From positions 4,842,501 to 4,906,500 of the forward strand of contig NZ_CP133778.1 in assembly GCF_034347405.1 (NCBI RefSeq): a stretch of DNA of 64,000 nucleotides, in the 5' to 3' direction. This DNA is from Pseudomonas sp. CCC3.1 (GTDB lineage Bacteria > Pseudomonadota > Gammaproteobacteria > Pseudomonadales > Pseudomonadaceae). Below are positions 1-8,865 of this stretch, piece by piece. The notes beneath the pieces are model-generated. The model saw only the letters and a program-made list of their open reading frames with translations. It searched no databases and was not told where the DNA came from. Each line of letters begins with the position of its first letter. The first letter of the stretch is position 1. Both the position numbers and the translations under genes were made by a program.

Positions 1-1
1 C

Positions 2-781
2 CGGCGCAGCCTCTGGCAATACCAGCAGCGGTTAGCCGACTGGAGCGGGCAACCGGCCTTGCGCCCCACTCAGTGGCGGGTGTTCGGCCAGTTCATGGCC
101 TTTGCCGATGCGCTGCTCGACAAGCTCGACATGTGGAACGGCCGTCTGAAGATCGAAGACATCGACATCGTCGACCCCGCCCGCCTGCGCGATCAAATGC
201 GCAGCGAGCGCGGGCAGATGCTGGTCGGTGCGCACCTGGGCAACCTTGAGGTGTGCCGTGCCCTCGCCGAGCTGGGTGAAAAAGTCACCATGAACGTGCT
301 GGTGCACACCAAACACGCCGAACACTTCAACCGCCTGCTGGGCGAAGCCGGGGCCACCCACCTGCGGCTGATTCAAGTCAGCGAACTCAACCCGGCGGTC
401 ATGCTGCAACTGAGCCAGCGCCTGGAAAACGGTGAGTGGCTGGCGATTGCCGGTGACCGCGTGCCGCTGCACGGCGGGCGCCATGTGCAGGCTAGCTTTC
501 TCGGACATCCGGCGCACTTCCCCCAAGGCCCCTGGCTGCTGGCCGGGCTGCTCAAATGCCCGGTCAATTTACTGTTCTGCCTGAAACGCGAAGGCCGTTA
601 CCGCGTCATCCTCGAACCCTTCGCCGAGGCCGTGCTGTGGCGGCGCAGCGACCGCGAGCAGGTGATTGCCCAATGGGCCGCCCGCTACGCCGAACGGCTG
701 GGGCATTACTGCCTCGAAGCGCCGCAACAATGGTTTAACTTTTACCCTTTCTGGAAGACCGATGACGATGCATCTGCATGA
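2..781 (+). CDS. LpxL/HtrB-like acyltransferase (5' end outside window)
   Basis: The reading frame is open from the first bases of the window, so this is the C-terminal part of a longer protein. It reads as a lysophospholipid/lipid A-type acyltransferase: a long amphipathic N-terminal stretch, an HLGNLE motif resembling the HX4D/E-type acceptor region of LpxL proteins, and a downstream GDRVP segment typical of the family. In aryl-polyene clusters such a domain stands alone or fused behind a family 2 glycosyltransferase and is thought to help attach the polyene acid to its lipid anchor; whether a glycosyltransferase domain lies upstream cannot be seen. It overlaps the next gene by 20 bases, which suggests translational coupling. 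Inner-membrane location is inferred from the family. Confidence 0.8.
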   Translation, partial: RRSLWQYQQRLADWSGQPALRPTQWRVFGQFMAFADALLDKLDMWNGRLKIEDIDIVDPARLRDQMRSERGQMLVGAHLGNLEVCRALAELGEKVTMNVLVHTKHAEHFNRLLGEAGATHLRLIQVSELNPAVMLQLSQRLENGEWLAIAGDRVPLHGGRHVQASFLGHPAHFPQGPWLLAGLLKCPVNLLFCLKREGRYRVILEPFAEAVLWRRSDREQVIAQWAARYAERLGHYCLEAPQQWFNFYPFWKTDDDASA

Positions 782-2306
782 GCCAGTAACCTTCGGCCAA
801 ACCCCGCTGCGCATTGAAGACGTGCTGGCCCTGGCCAATCGTCATGCACCCACCCGCTTGCAGGACGATGCCGAGTTTCGCGAACGCATCGCCAAAGGCG
901 CACGTTTTCTCGATTCATTGCTCGATAAAGAAGGCGTGATCTACGGCGTGACCACTGGCTACGGCGACTCGTGCGTGGTCGCCGTGCCGCTGGAACATGT
1001 GGAAGCGCTGCCGCGTCACCTCTACACCTTTCACGGCTGCGGGTTGGGCAAACTGCTCGACGCCCAAGCCACCCGCGCGGTCTTGGCCGCACGCTTGCAG
1101 TCGCTGTGCCACGGCGTGTCCGGGGTGCGGGTCGAATTGCTGGAACGCCTGCAAGCGTTTATCGCCCACGACGTGCTGCCGCTGATCCCCGAAGAAGGCT
1201 CGGTGGGCGCCAGCGGCGACCTGACGCCGTTGTCTTATGTGGCGGCCACGTTATCTGGCGAGCGCGAAGTGATGTTCAACGGCGAGCGCCGCCTGGCCGC
1301 CGACGTGCACCGGGAACTGGGCTGGACACCGCTGGTGCTGCGCCCCAAAGAAGCGCTGGCGCTGATGAACGGCACCGCCGTGATGACTGGCCTGGCGTGC
1401 CTGGCGTATGCCCGCGCCGACTACCTGCTCAAACTGGCGACCCGCATCACTGCGCTCAATGTCGTGGCGCTGCAAGGCAACCCCGAACATTTCGACGAGC
1501 GCCTGTTCGCCGCCAAGCCGCATCCGGGGCAAATGCAGGTGGCGGCCTGGCTTCGCCAAGACCTGGCCATCGACGCCCCGACTGCGCCATTGCATCGGTT
1601 GCAAGACCGTTACTCGCTGCGCTGCGCGCCCCACGTGCTGGGCGTATTGGCCGACAGCCTGAACTGGCTGCGCGGGTTTATCGAAACAGAACTCAACAGC
1701 GCCAACGACAACCCGATCATCGACGCCGAAGAAGAACGCGTGCTGCACGGCGGGCACTTCTATGGCGGGCACATCGCCTTTGCCATGGACAGCCTCAAGA
1801 CCTTGGTCGCCAACGTCGCCGACCTGCTTGATCGCCAGCTCGCGCTGTTGGTGGACGTGCGTTACAACCACGGCTTGCCAAGCAACCTGTCAGGCGCCAG
1901 CGCAGAACGGGCAATGCTCAACCATGGCTTTAAAGCGGTGCAAATCGGCACTAGCGCCTGGACCGCCGAAGCGCTGAAAAACACCATGCCCGCCAGCGTG
2001 TTTTCGCGTTCTACCGAGTGCCACAACCAAGACAAAGTGAGCATGGGCACCATCGCCGCCCGTGACGCGATTCGCGTGCTGGAACTGACCGAGCAAGTCG
2101 CTGCCGCCACTTTGCTGGCTGCCAACCAGGGTGTGTGGCTGCGCAGCCGTGCCGAAGACGCTCGCCCGCTCCCGCCCGCCCTCGCCGCCATGCACGCCGA
2201 GCTGGGCAAAGACTTTGCCCCGGTCATTGAAGACCGCGCCCTCGAAGCCGAGTTGCGCCTGTGTCTGACCCGTATTGCCCAACAACACTGGAGGTTGCAT
2301 GCGTAG
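762..2306 (+). CDS. MIO-dependent aromatic amino acid ammonia-lyase
   Basis: A 514-residue member of the histidine/phenylalanine/tyrosine ammonia-lyase family. The Ala150-Ser151-Gly152 triad, inside GSVGASGDL, would cyclise into the MIO electrophile; the N-terminal TTGYGDS loop carries the family's catalytic Tyr. Known role of the family: removal of the alpha-amino group of His, Phe or Tyr. In an aryl-polyene operon it may provide a cinnamate/coumarate-type starter, although the exact substrate cannot be read from sequence. The ATG at 762 (or 768) is chosen because upstream codons overlap the preceding gene and do not resemble the family. Its stop overlaps the next start. Confidence 0.9.
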   Translation: MTMHLHEPVTFGQTPLRIEDVLALANRHAPTRLQDDAEFRERIAKGARFLDSLLDKEGVIYGVTTGYGDSCVVAVPLEHVEALPRHLYTFHGCGLGKLLDAQATRAVLAARLQSLCHGVSGVRVELLERLQAFIAHDVLPLIPEEGSVGASGDLTPLSYVAATLSGEREVMFNGERRLAADVHRELGWTPLVLRPKEALALMNGTAVMTGLACLAYARADYLLKLATRITALNVVALQGNPEHFDERLFAAKPHPGQMQVAAWLRQDLAIDAPTAPLHRLQDRYSLRCAPHVLGVLADSLNWLRGFIETELNSANDNPIIDAEEERVLHGGHFYGGHIAFAMDSLKTLVANVADLLDRQLALLVDVRYNHGLPSNLSGASAERAMLNHGFKAVQIGTSAWTAEALKNTMPASVFSRSTECHNQDKVSMGTIAARDAIRVLELTEQVAAATLLAANQGVWLRSRAEDARPLPPALAAMHAELGKDFAPVIEDRALEAELRLCLTRIAQQHWRLHA

Positions 2307-2724
2307 CAAAGGCGTTTTGCACGTCGACACCGACATATTGGTGCCGTTTTTCGACATCGACACCATGCATGTGGTGTGGCACGGGCATTACGTCAAATAC
2401 CTGGAAATTGCCCGCTGCGCCCTGCTCGATCACATCGGCCACAACTACACGCAGATGCTCGACGCAGGCTACGCGTGGCCGGTCATCGACCTGCAACTGC
2501 GTTATGTGCGTGGCGCCACCTTCGGCCAGCAGATCAACGTGCGCGCCAGTTTGGTGGAGTGGGAAAACCGTCTGAAGATCAACTACCTGATTACCGATGC
2601 CGCCACCGGAGAGCGTCTGACACGGGCCTGCACCGTGCAAGTGGCGGTCGACATTGCCAGCCGCGAGATGCAACTGGCGTCGCCTGCGTGCTTCACCGAC
2701 GCTGTCGCAAAGGTCCTGCCATGA
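2299..2724 (+). CDS. Hot-dog fold acyl thioesterase (YbgC/4HBT type)
   Basis: A 141-residue single hot-dog protein. The segment FDIDTMHVVWHGHYVKYLE matches the 4HBT/YbgC active-site region, where an Asp/Tyr and His pattern follows 'D.d..GvvyHg.Y'. The ATG at 2299 follows a GGAGG Shine-Dalgarno at about 2290 and overlaps the upstream stop. The probable function is hydrolysis or editing of acyl-ACP/CoA in the polyene pathway. Similar thioesterases are common in aryl-polyene clusters. It ends in an ATGA overlap with the next gene. Confidence 0.85.
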   Translation: MRSKGVLHVDTDILVPFFDIDTMHVVWHGHYVKYLEIARCALLDHIGHNYTQMLDAGYAWPVIDLQLRYVRGATFGQQINVRASLVEWENRLKINYLITDAATGERLTRACTVQVAVDIASREMQLASPACFTDAVAKVLP

Positions 2725-3428
2725 AGCTGATCGCCGCTCTGTGTAGTTGCTGCCGCAGGCTGCGATCGAGCCCGAAGGGGTCGCGCTTTTTCAAGGGTAA
2801 AGGTCCTTCGGCCCTTATCGCAGCCTTCGGCAGCGACTACAGGGCATACGTGGTCGCTTTGCTGTTCGGATTATCGCCATTGGCCCACGCCTTCGACCTG
2901 CAACAACTGAGCGAGCAACTGGCCAAACCCCAGGTCATTCACGGCGATTTCATCCAGCAAAAACACCTGCGGGCGCTCCCCAAGCCGCTGACCAGCACCG
3001 GGACCTTTGTGCTGGCCAAAGACCACGGCCTGCTGTGGCAGCTCAAAACCCCGCTGCAACAGGACTACCGCATCACCGCCCTTGGCATTGCCCGGCGCAA
3101 CGGCAGCGAGTGGCAAATGCTCCCTGGCAAAAGTGCCGGGGCCGAGCAAAATCGCCTATTTCTCGCCGTGTTGCAAGGCGACAGCAGCGGCTTGCAGCGC
3201 GACTTCGACCTGCAATTGCAAGGCGAACCCGAGCATTGGAAGCTGATCCTCACCCCGCGCTCGCTGCTGCTCAAGCAGGTGTTCAACCAGATCAACATTG
3301 ACGGCGGCGAGCTGGTGCAACGCATCGAGCTGCAAGAAACCCAAGGCGACAGCACCGTGTTAACGATGCAAAACAGCGTCAGCAATCAACCCTTGAGCCC
3401 TGCGGAGCAACACGACTTTGCGCAGTGA
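2721..3428 (+). CDS. LolA-like periplasmic carrier with REP element inside its signal-peptide region
   Basis: The mature part, from about AFDLQQLSEQL, resembles outer-membrane lipoprotein carrier (LolA/COG2834) proteins: 'I.G.F.Q.K' near the start, then repeated beta-strands, no lipobox. Such a protein accompanies the MMPL exporter in aryl-polyene clusters and probably ferries the lipidated product through the periplasm. The ATG at 2721 overlaps the upstream stop (ATGA) and begins MKLIAAL, a normal signal-peptide start. Codons 8-41 are then supplied by a REP palindrome pair (2742-2841), so the hydrophobic core (VVALLFGLSPLAHA) lies more than 40 residues from the start. A GTG at 2850 preceded by AGGG is an alternative start that would give a normal-length signal peptide of about 17 residues. 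The gene overlaps the MMPL gene. Confidence 0.75.
   Translation: MKLIAALCSCCRRLRSSPKGSRFFKGKGPSALIAAFGSDYRAYVVALLFGLSPLAHAFDLQQLSEQLAKPQVIHGDFIQQKHLRALPKPLTSTGTFVLAKDHGLLWQLKTPLQQDYRITALGIARRNGSEWQMLPGKSAGAEQNRLFLAVLQGDSSGLQRDFDLQLQGEPEHWKLILTPRSLLLKQVFNQINIDGGELVQRIELQETQGDSTVLTMQNSVSNQPLSPAEQHDFAQ
2742..2841. repeat. REP doublet, family A copy 1, inside the LolA-like gene
   Basis: Two inverted 25-base arms, 2742-2766 and 2817-2841, beginning TGTAG and ending CTACA, with inner motif AAGGTCC..GGCCCTT. The element is 100 bases long and is homologous to those at 8879-8973 and 16683-16778. It is read through in frame without a stop codon. The geometry matches REPINs of Pseudomonas (paired REPs mobilised by a RAYT transposase); no RAYT gene is in this window. 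Confidence 0.85.
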
Positions 3429-5745
3429 ACGCTGGTTGCCTCGCGGCTTTTTGATCCTGCTGCTGGCCGTGCTCGCGCTGGCTGGCTGGCAATGGCGCCA
3501 TGGCGCACCGCTGTCGGCCAACCTGATGGAACTGGTGCCCGGCCAATCACCGGATGCGCTGGAGCTGAGCGCTGAACAGCGCATGCAAGAGCCCCTCAAT
3601 CGCGAAATGCTGGTGCTGGTGGGCAGCGCCGACCGACAGCACGCCATCGCCACCGCGCAACAGTTGGGCGAGCAATGGCAAGCCAGCGGCCTGTTTGAAA
3701 AGGTGCAGTGGAACCTGCAAGCCGACCTCCCGGCCCTGCGCGAGCAACTGCTGCGCGGGCGCTTGGCGATGCTGGGCGAAGTGGACCGCACGCAACTGAT
3801 CGAACACCCCGAAGCCTTTATTCAACAGCGCGTGCAAGCGTTGTTCGACCCGTTCACCGGATTCAGTCTGGTGCCCAGCCAAGACGATTGGCTGGGCCTG
3901 ACCGGGCGCATCCAAAACAGCCAGCCCCAACGCGGCGCCGTGCAACTGGACATTGGCAGCGGTGCCTTGATCGCCGACGCTGACGGCAAAAGCTGGGTGT
4001 TGCTGCGCGCACGCACCCAAGGCAATGCCTTTGACATGAATCTGCCGCTGCAAGTGGCCGCGTTACTGGAAAAAAGCCGCGGGCAAGCGGCCAATCAAAA
4101 CGTGCAGTTGCTCGCCGCCAGCGGCTTGCTTTACGCCGCCAGTGGCCAGCAACAAGCCACCCGTGAAATGACCTGGGTCGGCGGCGGCGCGACCCTCGGT
4201 ATTTTGCTCCTGTTGCTGCTGGCGTTCCGCCGTTGGCGCGTGCTGCTGGCCTTTGTGCCGGTGTTGGTCGGCATGCTGTTTGGCGCCGTGGCCTGCGTTG
4301 CCTTCTTTGGCCACCTACACGTGATGACACTGGTGCTGGGCGCAAGCCTGATCGGCGTGGCCGTGGATTACCCGCTGCATTACCTGTCTAAAAGCTGGAG
4401 CCTTAAACCCTGGCGCAGTTGGCCTGCCCTGCGCCTCACGCTGCCCGGCCTGAGCCTGAGCCTGGCCACCAGTTGCATCGGTTACCTAGCGTTGGCGTTT
4501 ACCCCGTTTCCAGCCCTGACCCAAATCGCCATTTTCTCTGCCGCCGGTTTAGTGGGCGCCTATTTGAGCGCCGTGTGCCTGCTGCCGGCCCTGCTCAAGG
4601 GTGTGGAGCTGCGCCCTGCGCAATGGCCGCTGCGTATCGCGCAAAGCCTGCTCGATGCGCGCCAGGCGCTGCTGAATAAAGTCCCGACGCCTGTGCTATT
4701 GGCCTTGTTGCTGGCATTTTGCGCAGCGGGCGTGTGGCAACTGACCAGTAAAAACGACATTCGCCAATGGGTCGGCGCGCCGCCGCAACTGCTGGCCGAA
4801 GCCCAAGCCATTGCGCGGATTACCGGTTACCAGCCCACCAGCCAATTCTTTTTGGTACGCGCCGACAACGAGCAGCAATTGCTGGAGCGCCAGACCGCTC
4901 TCAGCGCGCGGCTCGATCAATTGGTCAACGGGGGCAAGCTGCAAGGGTATTTGGCCCTCAACCAGTTAGTCAGCCTGCCCCGCGAACAACAGCAACTGCG
5001 CGAAGCCTTGAAGCAACTGCCACAACACTGGCAGCCGTTGCTGGAACTGGGTGTGCCCGAGGCCGCGCTGCAACAGGAGCTGACGCAACTCAACGCCTTG
5101 CCCGAGCAACACATCGACGATGCGCTCGTGGGCCCGCTGGCCGAGCCGTGGCGGGCGCTGTGGCTGGGCAAGCAGGCTAACGGCGTGGCCGCGATGGTCA
5201 GCCTGCAAGGCTTGAGCAACGCCAGCGTGCTGCGGGCACAGGCCCAAGGCTTGCCCGGCGTGCAGTTGGTAGATCGCCTGGGTGACTTGAACACGGTGTT
5301 CGCCGCGACCCAAATCAGCGCGGCAGAACTCAAGCTGCTGTCCTGCGGGCTGATCGTTTTGTTGTTGATCGCGCCCTTCGGATTGGGTGGCGCAGTGCGC
5401 ATGATTGCATTGCCGCTGCTGGCTGCTCTGTGCAGTCTGGCCAGCCTCGGTTGGCTGGGCCAGCCACTGACCTTGTTCAGCCTGTTCGGCTTGCTGCTGG
5501 TCACGGCGATCAGCGTCGACTACGCGATTTTAATGCGCGAGCAAATCGGCGGCGCCGCCGTCAGCCTGCTCGGCACCCTGCTGGCGGCGCTCACCACGTG
5601 GCTGTCGTTTGGCCTGCTGGCCGTGTCCAGCACGCCTGCGGTCAGCAACTTCGGACTGTCGGTCAGCCTGGGGCTGGCGTTCAGCTTTATGCTCGCGCCC
5701 TGGGCCCGTAAACAAGAGCTAGGCCAAAAGGCGCACACCCCATGA
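3418..5745 (+). CDS. MMPL/RND-family exporter
   Basis: A 775-residue polytopic protein with the RND-type layout: one N-terminal membrane segment, a large periplasmic domain (about residues 40-250), a bundle of hydrophobic helices, a second periplasmic domain (about 440-630) and a second helix bundle. The motifs GVAVDYPLHYL and ISVDYAILMRE are duplicated MMPL/RND helix-4-like segments carrying Asp. TTG at 3418 is taken as start because it overlaps the LolA-like stop. In aryl-polyene clusters this exporter, with the LolA-like carrier, is believed to move the lipid-linked polyene out of the inner membrane. Substrate assignment is by context. Confidence 0.85.
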   Translation: MRSERWLPRGFLILLLAVLALAGWQWRHGAPLSANLMELVPGQSPDALELSAEQRMQEPLNREMLVLVGSADRQHAIATAQQLGEQWQASGLFEKVQWNLQADLPALREQLLRGRLAMLGEVDRTQLIEHPEAFIQQRVQALFDPFTGFSLVPSQDDWLGLTGRIQNSQPQRGAVQLDIGSGALIADADGKSWVLLRARTQGNAFDMNLPLQVAALLEKSRGQAANQNVQLLAASGLLYAASGQQQATREMTWVGGGATLGILLLLLLAFRRWRVLLAFVPVLVGMLFGAVACVAFFGHLHVMTLVLGASLIGVAVDYPLHYLSKSWSLKPWRSWPALRLTLPGLSLSLATSCIGYLALAFTPFPALTQIAIFSAAGLVGAYLSAVCLLPALLKGVELRPAQWPLRIAQSLLDARQALLNKVPTPVLLALLLAFCAAGVWQLTSKNDIRQWVGAPPQLLAEAQAIARITGYQPTSQFFLVRADNEQQLLERQTALSARLDQLVNGGKLQGYLALNQLVSLPREQQQLREALKQLPQHWQPLLELGVPEAALQQELTQLNALPEQHIDDALVGPLAEPWRALWLGKQANGVAAMVSLQGLSNASVLRAQAQGLPGVQLVDRLGDLNTVFAATQISAAELKLLSCGLIVLLLIAPFGLGGAVRMIALPLLAALCSLASLGWLGQPLTLFSLFGLLLVTAISVDYAILMREQIGGAAVSLLGTLLAALTTWLSFGLLAVSSTPAVSNFGLSVSLGLAFSFMLAPWARKQELGQKAHTP

Positions 5746-6902
5746 TGACGCTGCTGTTCTGGCTATTAGCCTTGGGTTTATTTGCCGTCGCGACCCGCAT
5801 CGGCCGTCATTATCGGGTGATCCCGATCGTCAGCCAGTTGCTGCTGGCGTCCATCGGTTTGCCTTTGTTGATGCTGCTGTGGGTGGAGCCACATTGGCAA
5901 CTCAGCGGCGCGCAGCTGGTGGCGCCGGTGTGGCTAAAAAGCCTGTACAGCCTGAGTTTTGCCCTGCTGCTGGGGCACATTTTGAGTGACGTGATTGACC
6001 TGCGCATTGACCGCCAAAGCCTGAAAATCGCCGTGCCCAGCTTCGCCGTTCCTTTTGCCTGCGGACTCGGCTGCGCGGTGTGGCTACTGCCCGCGCAACC
6101 CTGGCTGAGTACATTGGCCGTGGGCCTGGTGTTTGCGATCACGGCCATCCCGGTGCTGTACCTGTACTTGCGCCATATCGACTACCCGCCCGCCGCCACT
6201 CGGCGGTTGGTGCAAAGCGCGATTCTGATCGACCTGACTTGCTGGAGCCTGTTCGGCCTGGCCCAAGGCAGCCTCAACCTCAACAGTTTGCTGCTGCCGC
6301 TGGCAGGCGCCTTGCTGCCATTGCTGCTGCGCGGGCTGCGGATTCGCCAGCCGCTGTGTTACAGCCTGAGCTTTTTCGCGTTGCTGGTGGTGGCCGAGCA
6401 TTACCGCCTCAATGCACTGATTTTCGGTGTCGGTTATTTGCTGTGCATGGCGTGGCTCAAGGTACCGCTGGTGATGCCGTTAAAACCTGTCTGGATGGAG
6501 CGTTTGCAAACCTATGGCGCGGTGCCGCTGATTCTCACGTTCGGCATTGTGCAGATCAACCTGCACAGCGCCCTGATCGAGTTAAGCGCGCTGCAAATCG
6601 CCGCACTGGTCGTGCTGCCCGTGCTCAGCAAGCTGCTGGGCAACTGGCTCGGCCTGGGTTGGGCCACACCGTCGTTTGCCAGCGCGAGTCGCTGGCGCGA
6701 AAGCCTGCTGCTCAATATTCGCGGGCTGAGTGAAATCGTGTTTCTCAACCTGCTGCTGCAACAACAGCTCATCAGTCCGGCGCTGTATGTCGCGCTGATG
6801 TTGATGGGCTTGATCGCAACGCTGTTACCGGCCTTGGCCGGCATGAACAAACCCCCTTTGAAGTCTGCCGTAACCCCCGGCAAGGAGCCTGTGTGTCTGT
6901 AG
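5742..6902 (+). CDS. CPA2-type cation/proton antiporter-like membrane protein
   Basis: A 386-residue highly hydrophobic protein with about 11-12 predicted helices. The C-terminal portion (NIRGLSEIVFLNLLLQQQLI then an ALMLMGLIATLLPAL helix) resembles the 'RGL.E..vLnigl..gvIs..lft.lv.mal.TT' region of KefB-like CPA2 antiporters. It lacks the C-terminal TrkA domains of true Kef channels. ATGA overlap with the MMPL gene. Its role in the cluster is unknown; it could drive or balance ion flux for product export. Family assignment is moderately sure, function is not. Confidence 0.65.
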   Translation: MMTLLFWLLALGLFAVATRIGRHYRVIPIVSQLLLASIGLPLLMLLWVEPHWQLSGAQLVAPVWLKSLYSLSFALLLGHILSDVIDLRIDRQSLKIAVPSFAVPFACGLGCAVWLLPAQPWLSTLAVGLVFAITAIPVLYLYLRHIDYPPAATRRLVQSAILIDLTCWSLFGLAQGSLNLNSLLLPLAGALLPLLLRGLRIRQPLCYSLSFFALLVVAEHYRLNALIFGVGYLLCMAWLKVPLVMPLKPVWMERLQTYGAVPLILTFGIVQINLHSALIELSALQIAALVVLPVLSKLLGNWLGLGWATPSFASASRWRESLLLNIRGLSEIVFLNLLLQQQLISPALYVALMLMGLIATLLPALAGMNKPPLKSAVTPGKEPVCL

Positions 6903-8140
6903 TTGAAATGGAACGTCGCCACGTCGTGGTAATCGGTGCTGGGCCGTCCGGCGCGATTGCCGCGGCCTTGCTCAAACGCAAGGGGCACGACGTGTTGATC
7001 GTCGAGCGCCAGCACTTCCCGCGGTTCTCCATTGGCGAAAGCCTGTTGTCGCACTGCATCGACTTTATCGAGGAGGCGGGCATGCTGGAGGCCGTGCAAG
7101 CTGCGGGGTTCCAGCTCAAAAATGGCGCGGCCTTCGCGTGGGGCGAGCAGTACACCGCCTTCGACTTTGGCGACACATTCAGTGACGGCAAGCCCTCCAC
7201 GTTTCAAGTACAACGGGCCGACTTCGACAAGCTGCTGGCCGACCAGGCCGCGCTGCAAGGGGTTGAGATCCGTTACGGTGAAGCCGTGATTGAGGTGGAT
7301 ATTGAGCGGGCCAAACCGTTGCTCACGGTCGAACGCGAAGACGCCAGCCGCTACACGCTTGAAGCCGACTTTATTCTCGATGCCAGCGGTTACGGCCGCG
7401 TATTGCCGCGCCTGCTGGACCTGGAGGCGCCGTCGAACTTCCCGGTGCGCCAAGCCGTGTTCACCCACATTGAAGACCGCATTGATGACTCGGGCTTTGA
7501 CCGCGACAAAATCCTGATCACCACTCACCCGACCCAACGCGACATCTGGTTTTGGAGCATCCCGTTCAGCAATGGCCGCTGCTCGGTGGGTGTGGTGGCG
7601 GCAGCGGAACACTTTGCAGGCCGCAGCGAAGACCTCGACCAGCGCCTGCGCAGTTTTATCGATGAAACCCCAAGCCTGCAACGGGTGCTGGCCAATGCGC
7701 TGTGGGACACCCCCGCGCGCACCATCGGCGGCTATTCGGCCAACGTCAAAACCCTGCACGGCCCGGGCTTTGCGCTGCTGGGTAACGCCGCTGAGTTCCT
7801 CGACCCGGTTTTTTCCTCGGGCGTGACCATCGCCATGCGCTCCGCCAGCATGGCGGCGGCGGTGCTGCACCGTCAGTTGCAAGGCGAAACCGTGGATTGG
7901 CACACCGAGTTTGCCGAGCCGCTCAAGCGCGGCGTCGACACCTTCCGCTGTTACGTCGAAGGCTGGTACGCCGGGACCTTTCAGGACGTTATTTACCACC
8001 CCGACAGTTCACCGCAGATCCGCCGCATGATCAGCTCGATTCTGGCGGGCTACGCCTGGGATGAACGCAACCCGTTTGTCAGCGAACCCAAGCGCCGTTT
8101 GCGCATGCTGTCGGACATCTGCGCCATGGAGGCCCAATGA
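6893..8140 (+). CDS. FAD-dependent oxidoreductase with flavin-halogenase signatures
   Basis: A 415-residue flavoprotein. The N-terminal Rossmann motif VVVIGAGPSGAIAA binds FAD. GESLL and then Lys76 within QLKNGAAF align in spacing with the catalytic lysine region of flavin-dependent halogenases, and residues 219-224 read WFWSIP, matching the halogenase WxWxIP signature. The second FAD motif (GPGFALLGNAAEFLDPVFSSG) is present. Known relatives include FADH2-dependent halogenases and non-halogenating monooxygenases or reductases, so halogenation is an inference. The GTG start at 6893 follows AAGGAG and overlaps the previous stop by 10 bases. In brominated xanthomonadin-type pathways a halogenase tailors the aryl ring. 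Confidence 0.75.
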   Translation: MSVVEMERRHVVVIGAGPSGAIAAALLKRKGHDVLIVERQHFPRFSIGESLLSHCIDFIEEAGMLEAVQAAGFQLKNGAAFAWGEQYTAFDFGDTFSDGKPSTFQVQRADFDKLLADQAALQGVEIRYGEAVIEVDIERAKPLLTVEREDASRYTLEADFILDASGYGRVLPRLLDLEAPSNFPVRQAVFTHIEDRIDDSGFDRDKILITTHPTQRDIWFWSIPFSNGRCSVGVVAAAEHFAGRSEDLDQRLRSFIDETPSLQRVLANALWDTPARTIGGYSANVKTLHGPGFALLGNAAEFLDPVFSSGVTIAMRSASMAAAVLHRQLQGETVDWHTEFAEPLKRGVDTFRCYVEGWYAGTFQDVIYHPDSSPQIRRMISSILAGYAWDERNPFVSEPKRRLRMLSDICAMEAQ

Positions 8141-8865
8141 AACCGCTTAGCGATACCTACGTCGAAGAAACCCGTTTCGGGTTTTGGTTCTTGCGCAGCC
8201 ACACCTGGCAGCACCACGTCTTGAGGGTGGCGATCAACGACCTGCGCGGTCTGTTCAGCCATGAGCTGCCGCCTGCGCCGGTGATCCTGGACGCAGGTTG
8301 CGGTCAGGGCAAATCATTCCAGTACCTGCAAAAAACCTTCGCCCCACAGCGTTTGATCGGCCTCGATGCCGACCCGCTGAGCCTTGAGCTGAGCCGCGAA
8401 GAAGCTCAGCGTCAAGGGCTCGACATTGAGCTGATCGGCAGCGACTGCGCCGAACTGAACGTGGCCGATGCCAGCGTCGACATGGTGTTCTGCCACCAGA
8501 CCTTTCATCACTTGGTGCAACAGGACCGGGCGCTGGCCGAGTTTTATCGGGTGCTCAAGCCGGGCGGCTACCTGCTGTTTGCCGAGTCCACTGAGGCTTA
8601 CATCGACACGTGGGTGATTCGCTGGCTGTTCCGCCACCCCATGCACGTGCAAAAAAGTGCCGCGCAGTACCTGGAGATGATCCACGATCAGGGCTTTGAG
8701 TTTGAGGCGCGCAACGTGTCGTACCCGTATCTGTGGTGGAGCCGCTCCAGCGATTTCGGGCTGCTGGAACGCTTTGGCTTGCGCCGAGCCAAACCCGTGG
8801 GCCAGCGTGAAGAAACCCTGGTCAACGTGGTCGCCCGTAAACCCTTGCAAGGCAATCTGCAATGA
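8137..8865 (+). CDS. SAM-dependent class I methyltransferase
   Basis: A 242-residue Rossmann methyltransferase. Motif I is ILDAGCGQGKS (about residues 50-60); motif II acidic residue is in LIGLDAD; motif IV region contains DMVFCHQTFHHL; post-motif LKPGGYLLFAES is typical of Methyltransf_11/25. It probably O- or C-methylates the aryl head group of the polyene, as in other aryl-polyene clusters, but the position is not predictable. ATGA overlaps at both ends tie it to the flavoprotein and the lipoprotein gene. Confidence 0.85.
   Translation: MKPLSDTYVEETRFGFWFLRSHTWQHHVLRVAINDLRGLFSHELPPAPVILDAGCGQGKSFQYLQKTFAPQRLIGLDADPLSLELSREEAQRQGLDIELIGSDCAELNVADASVDMVFCHQTFHHLVQQDRALAEFYRVLKPGGYLLFAESTEAYIDTWVIRWLFRHPMHVQKSAAQYLEMIHDQGFEFEARNVSYPYLWWSRSSDFGLLERFGLRRAKPVGQREETLVNVVARKPLQGNLQ

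Noticed and set aside
6512..7999. A 495-codon minus-strand frame opposite the antiporter and flavoprotein genes
   Set aside because: It is antisense to two well-supported, overlapping genes and has low-complexity His/Arg/Gly-rich composition.
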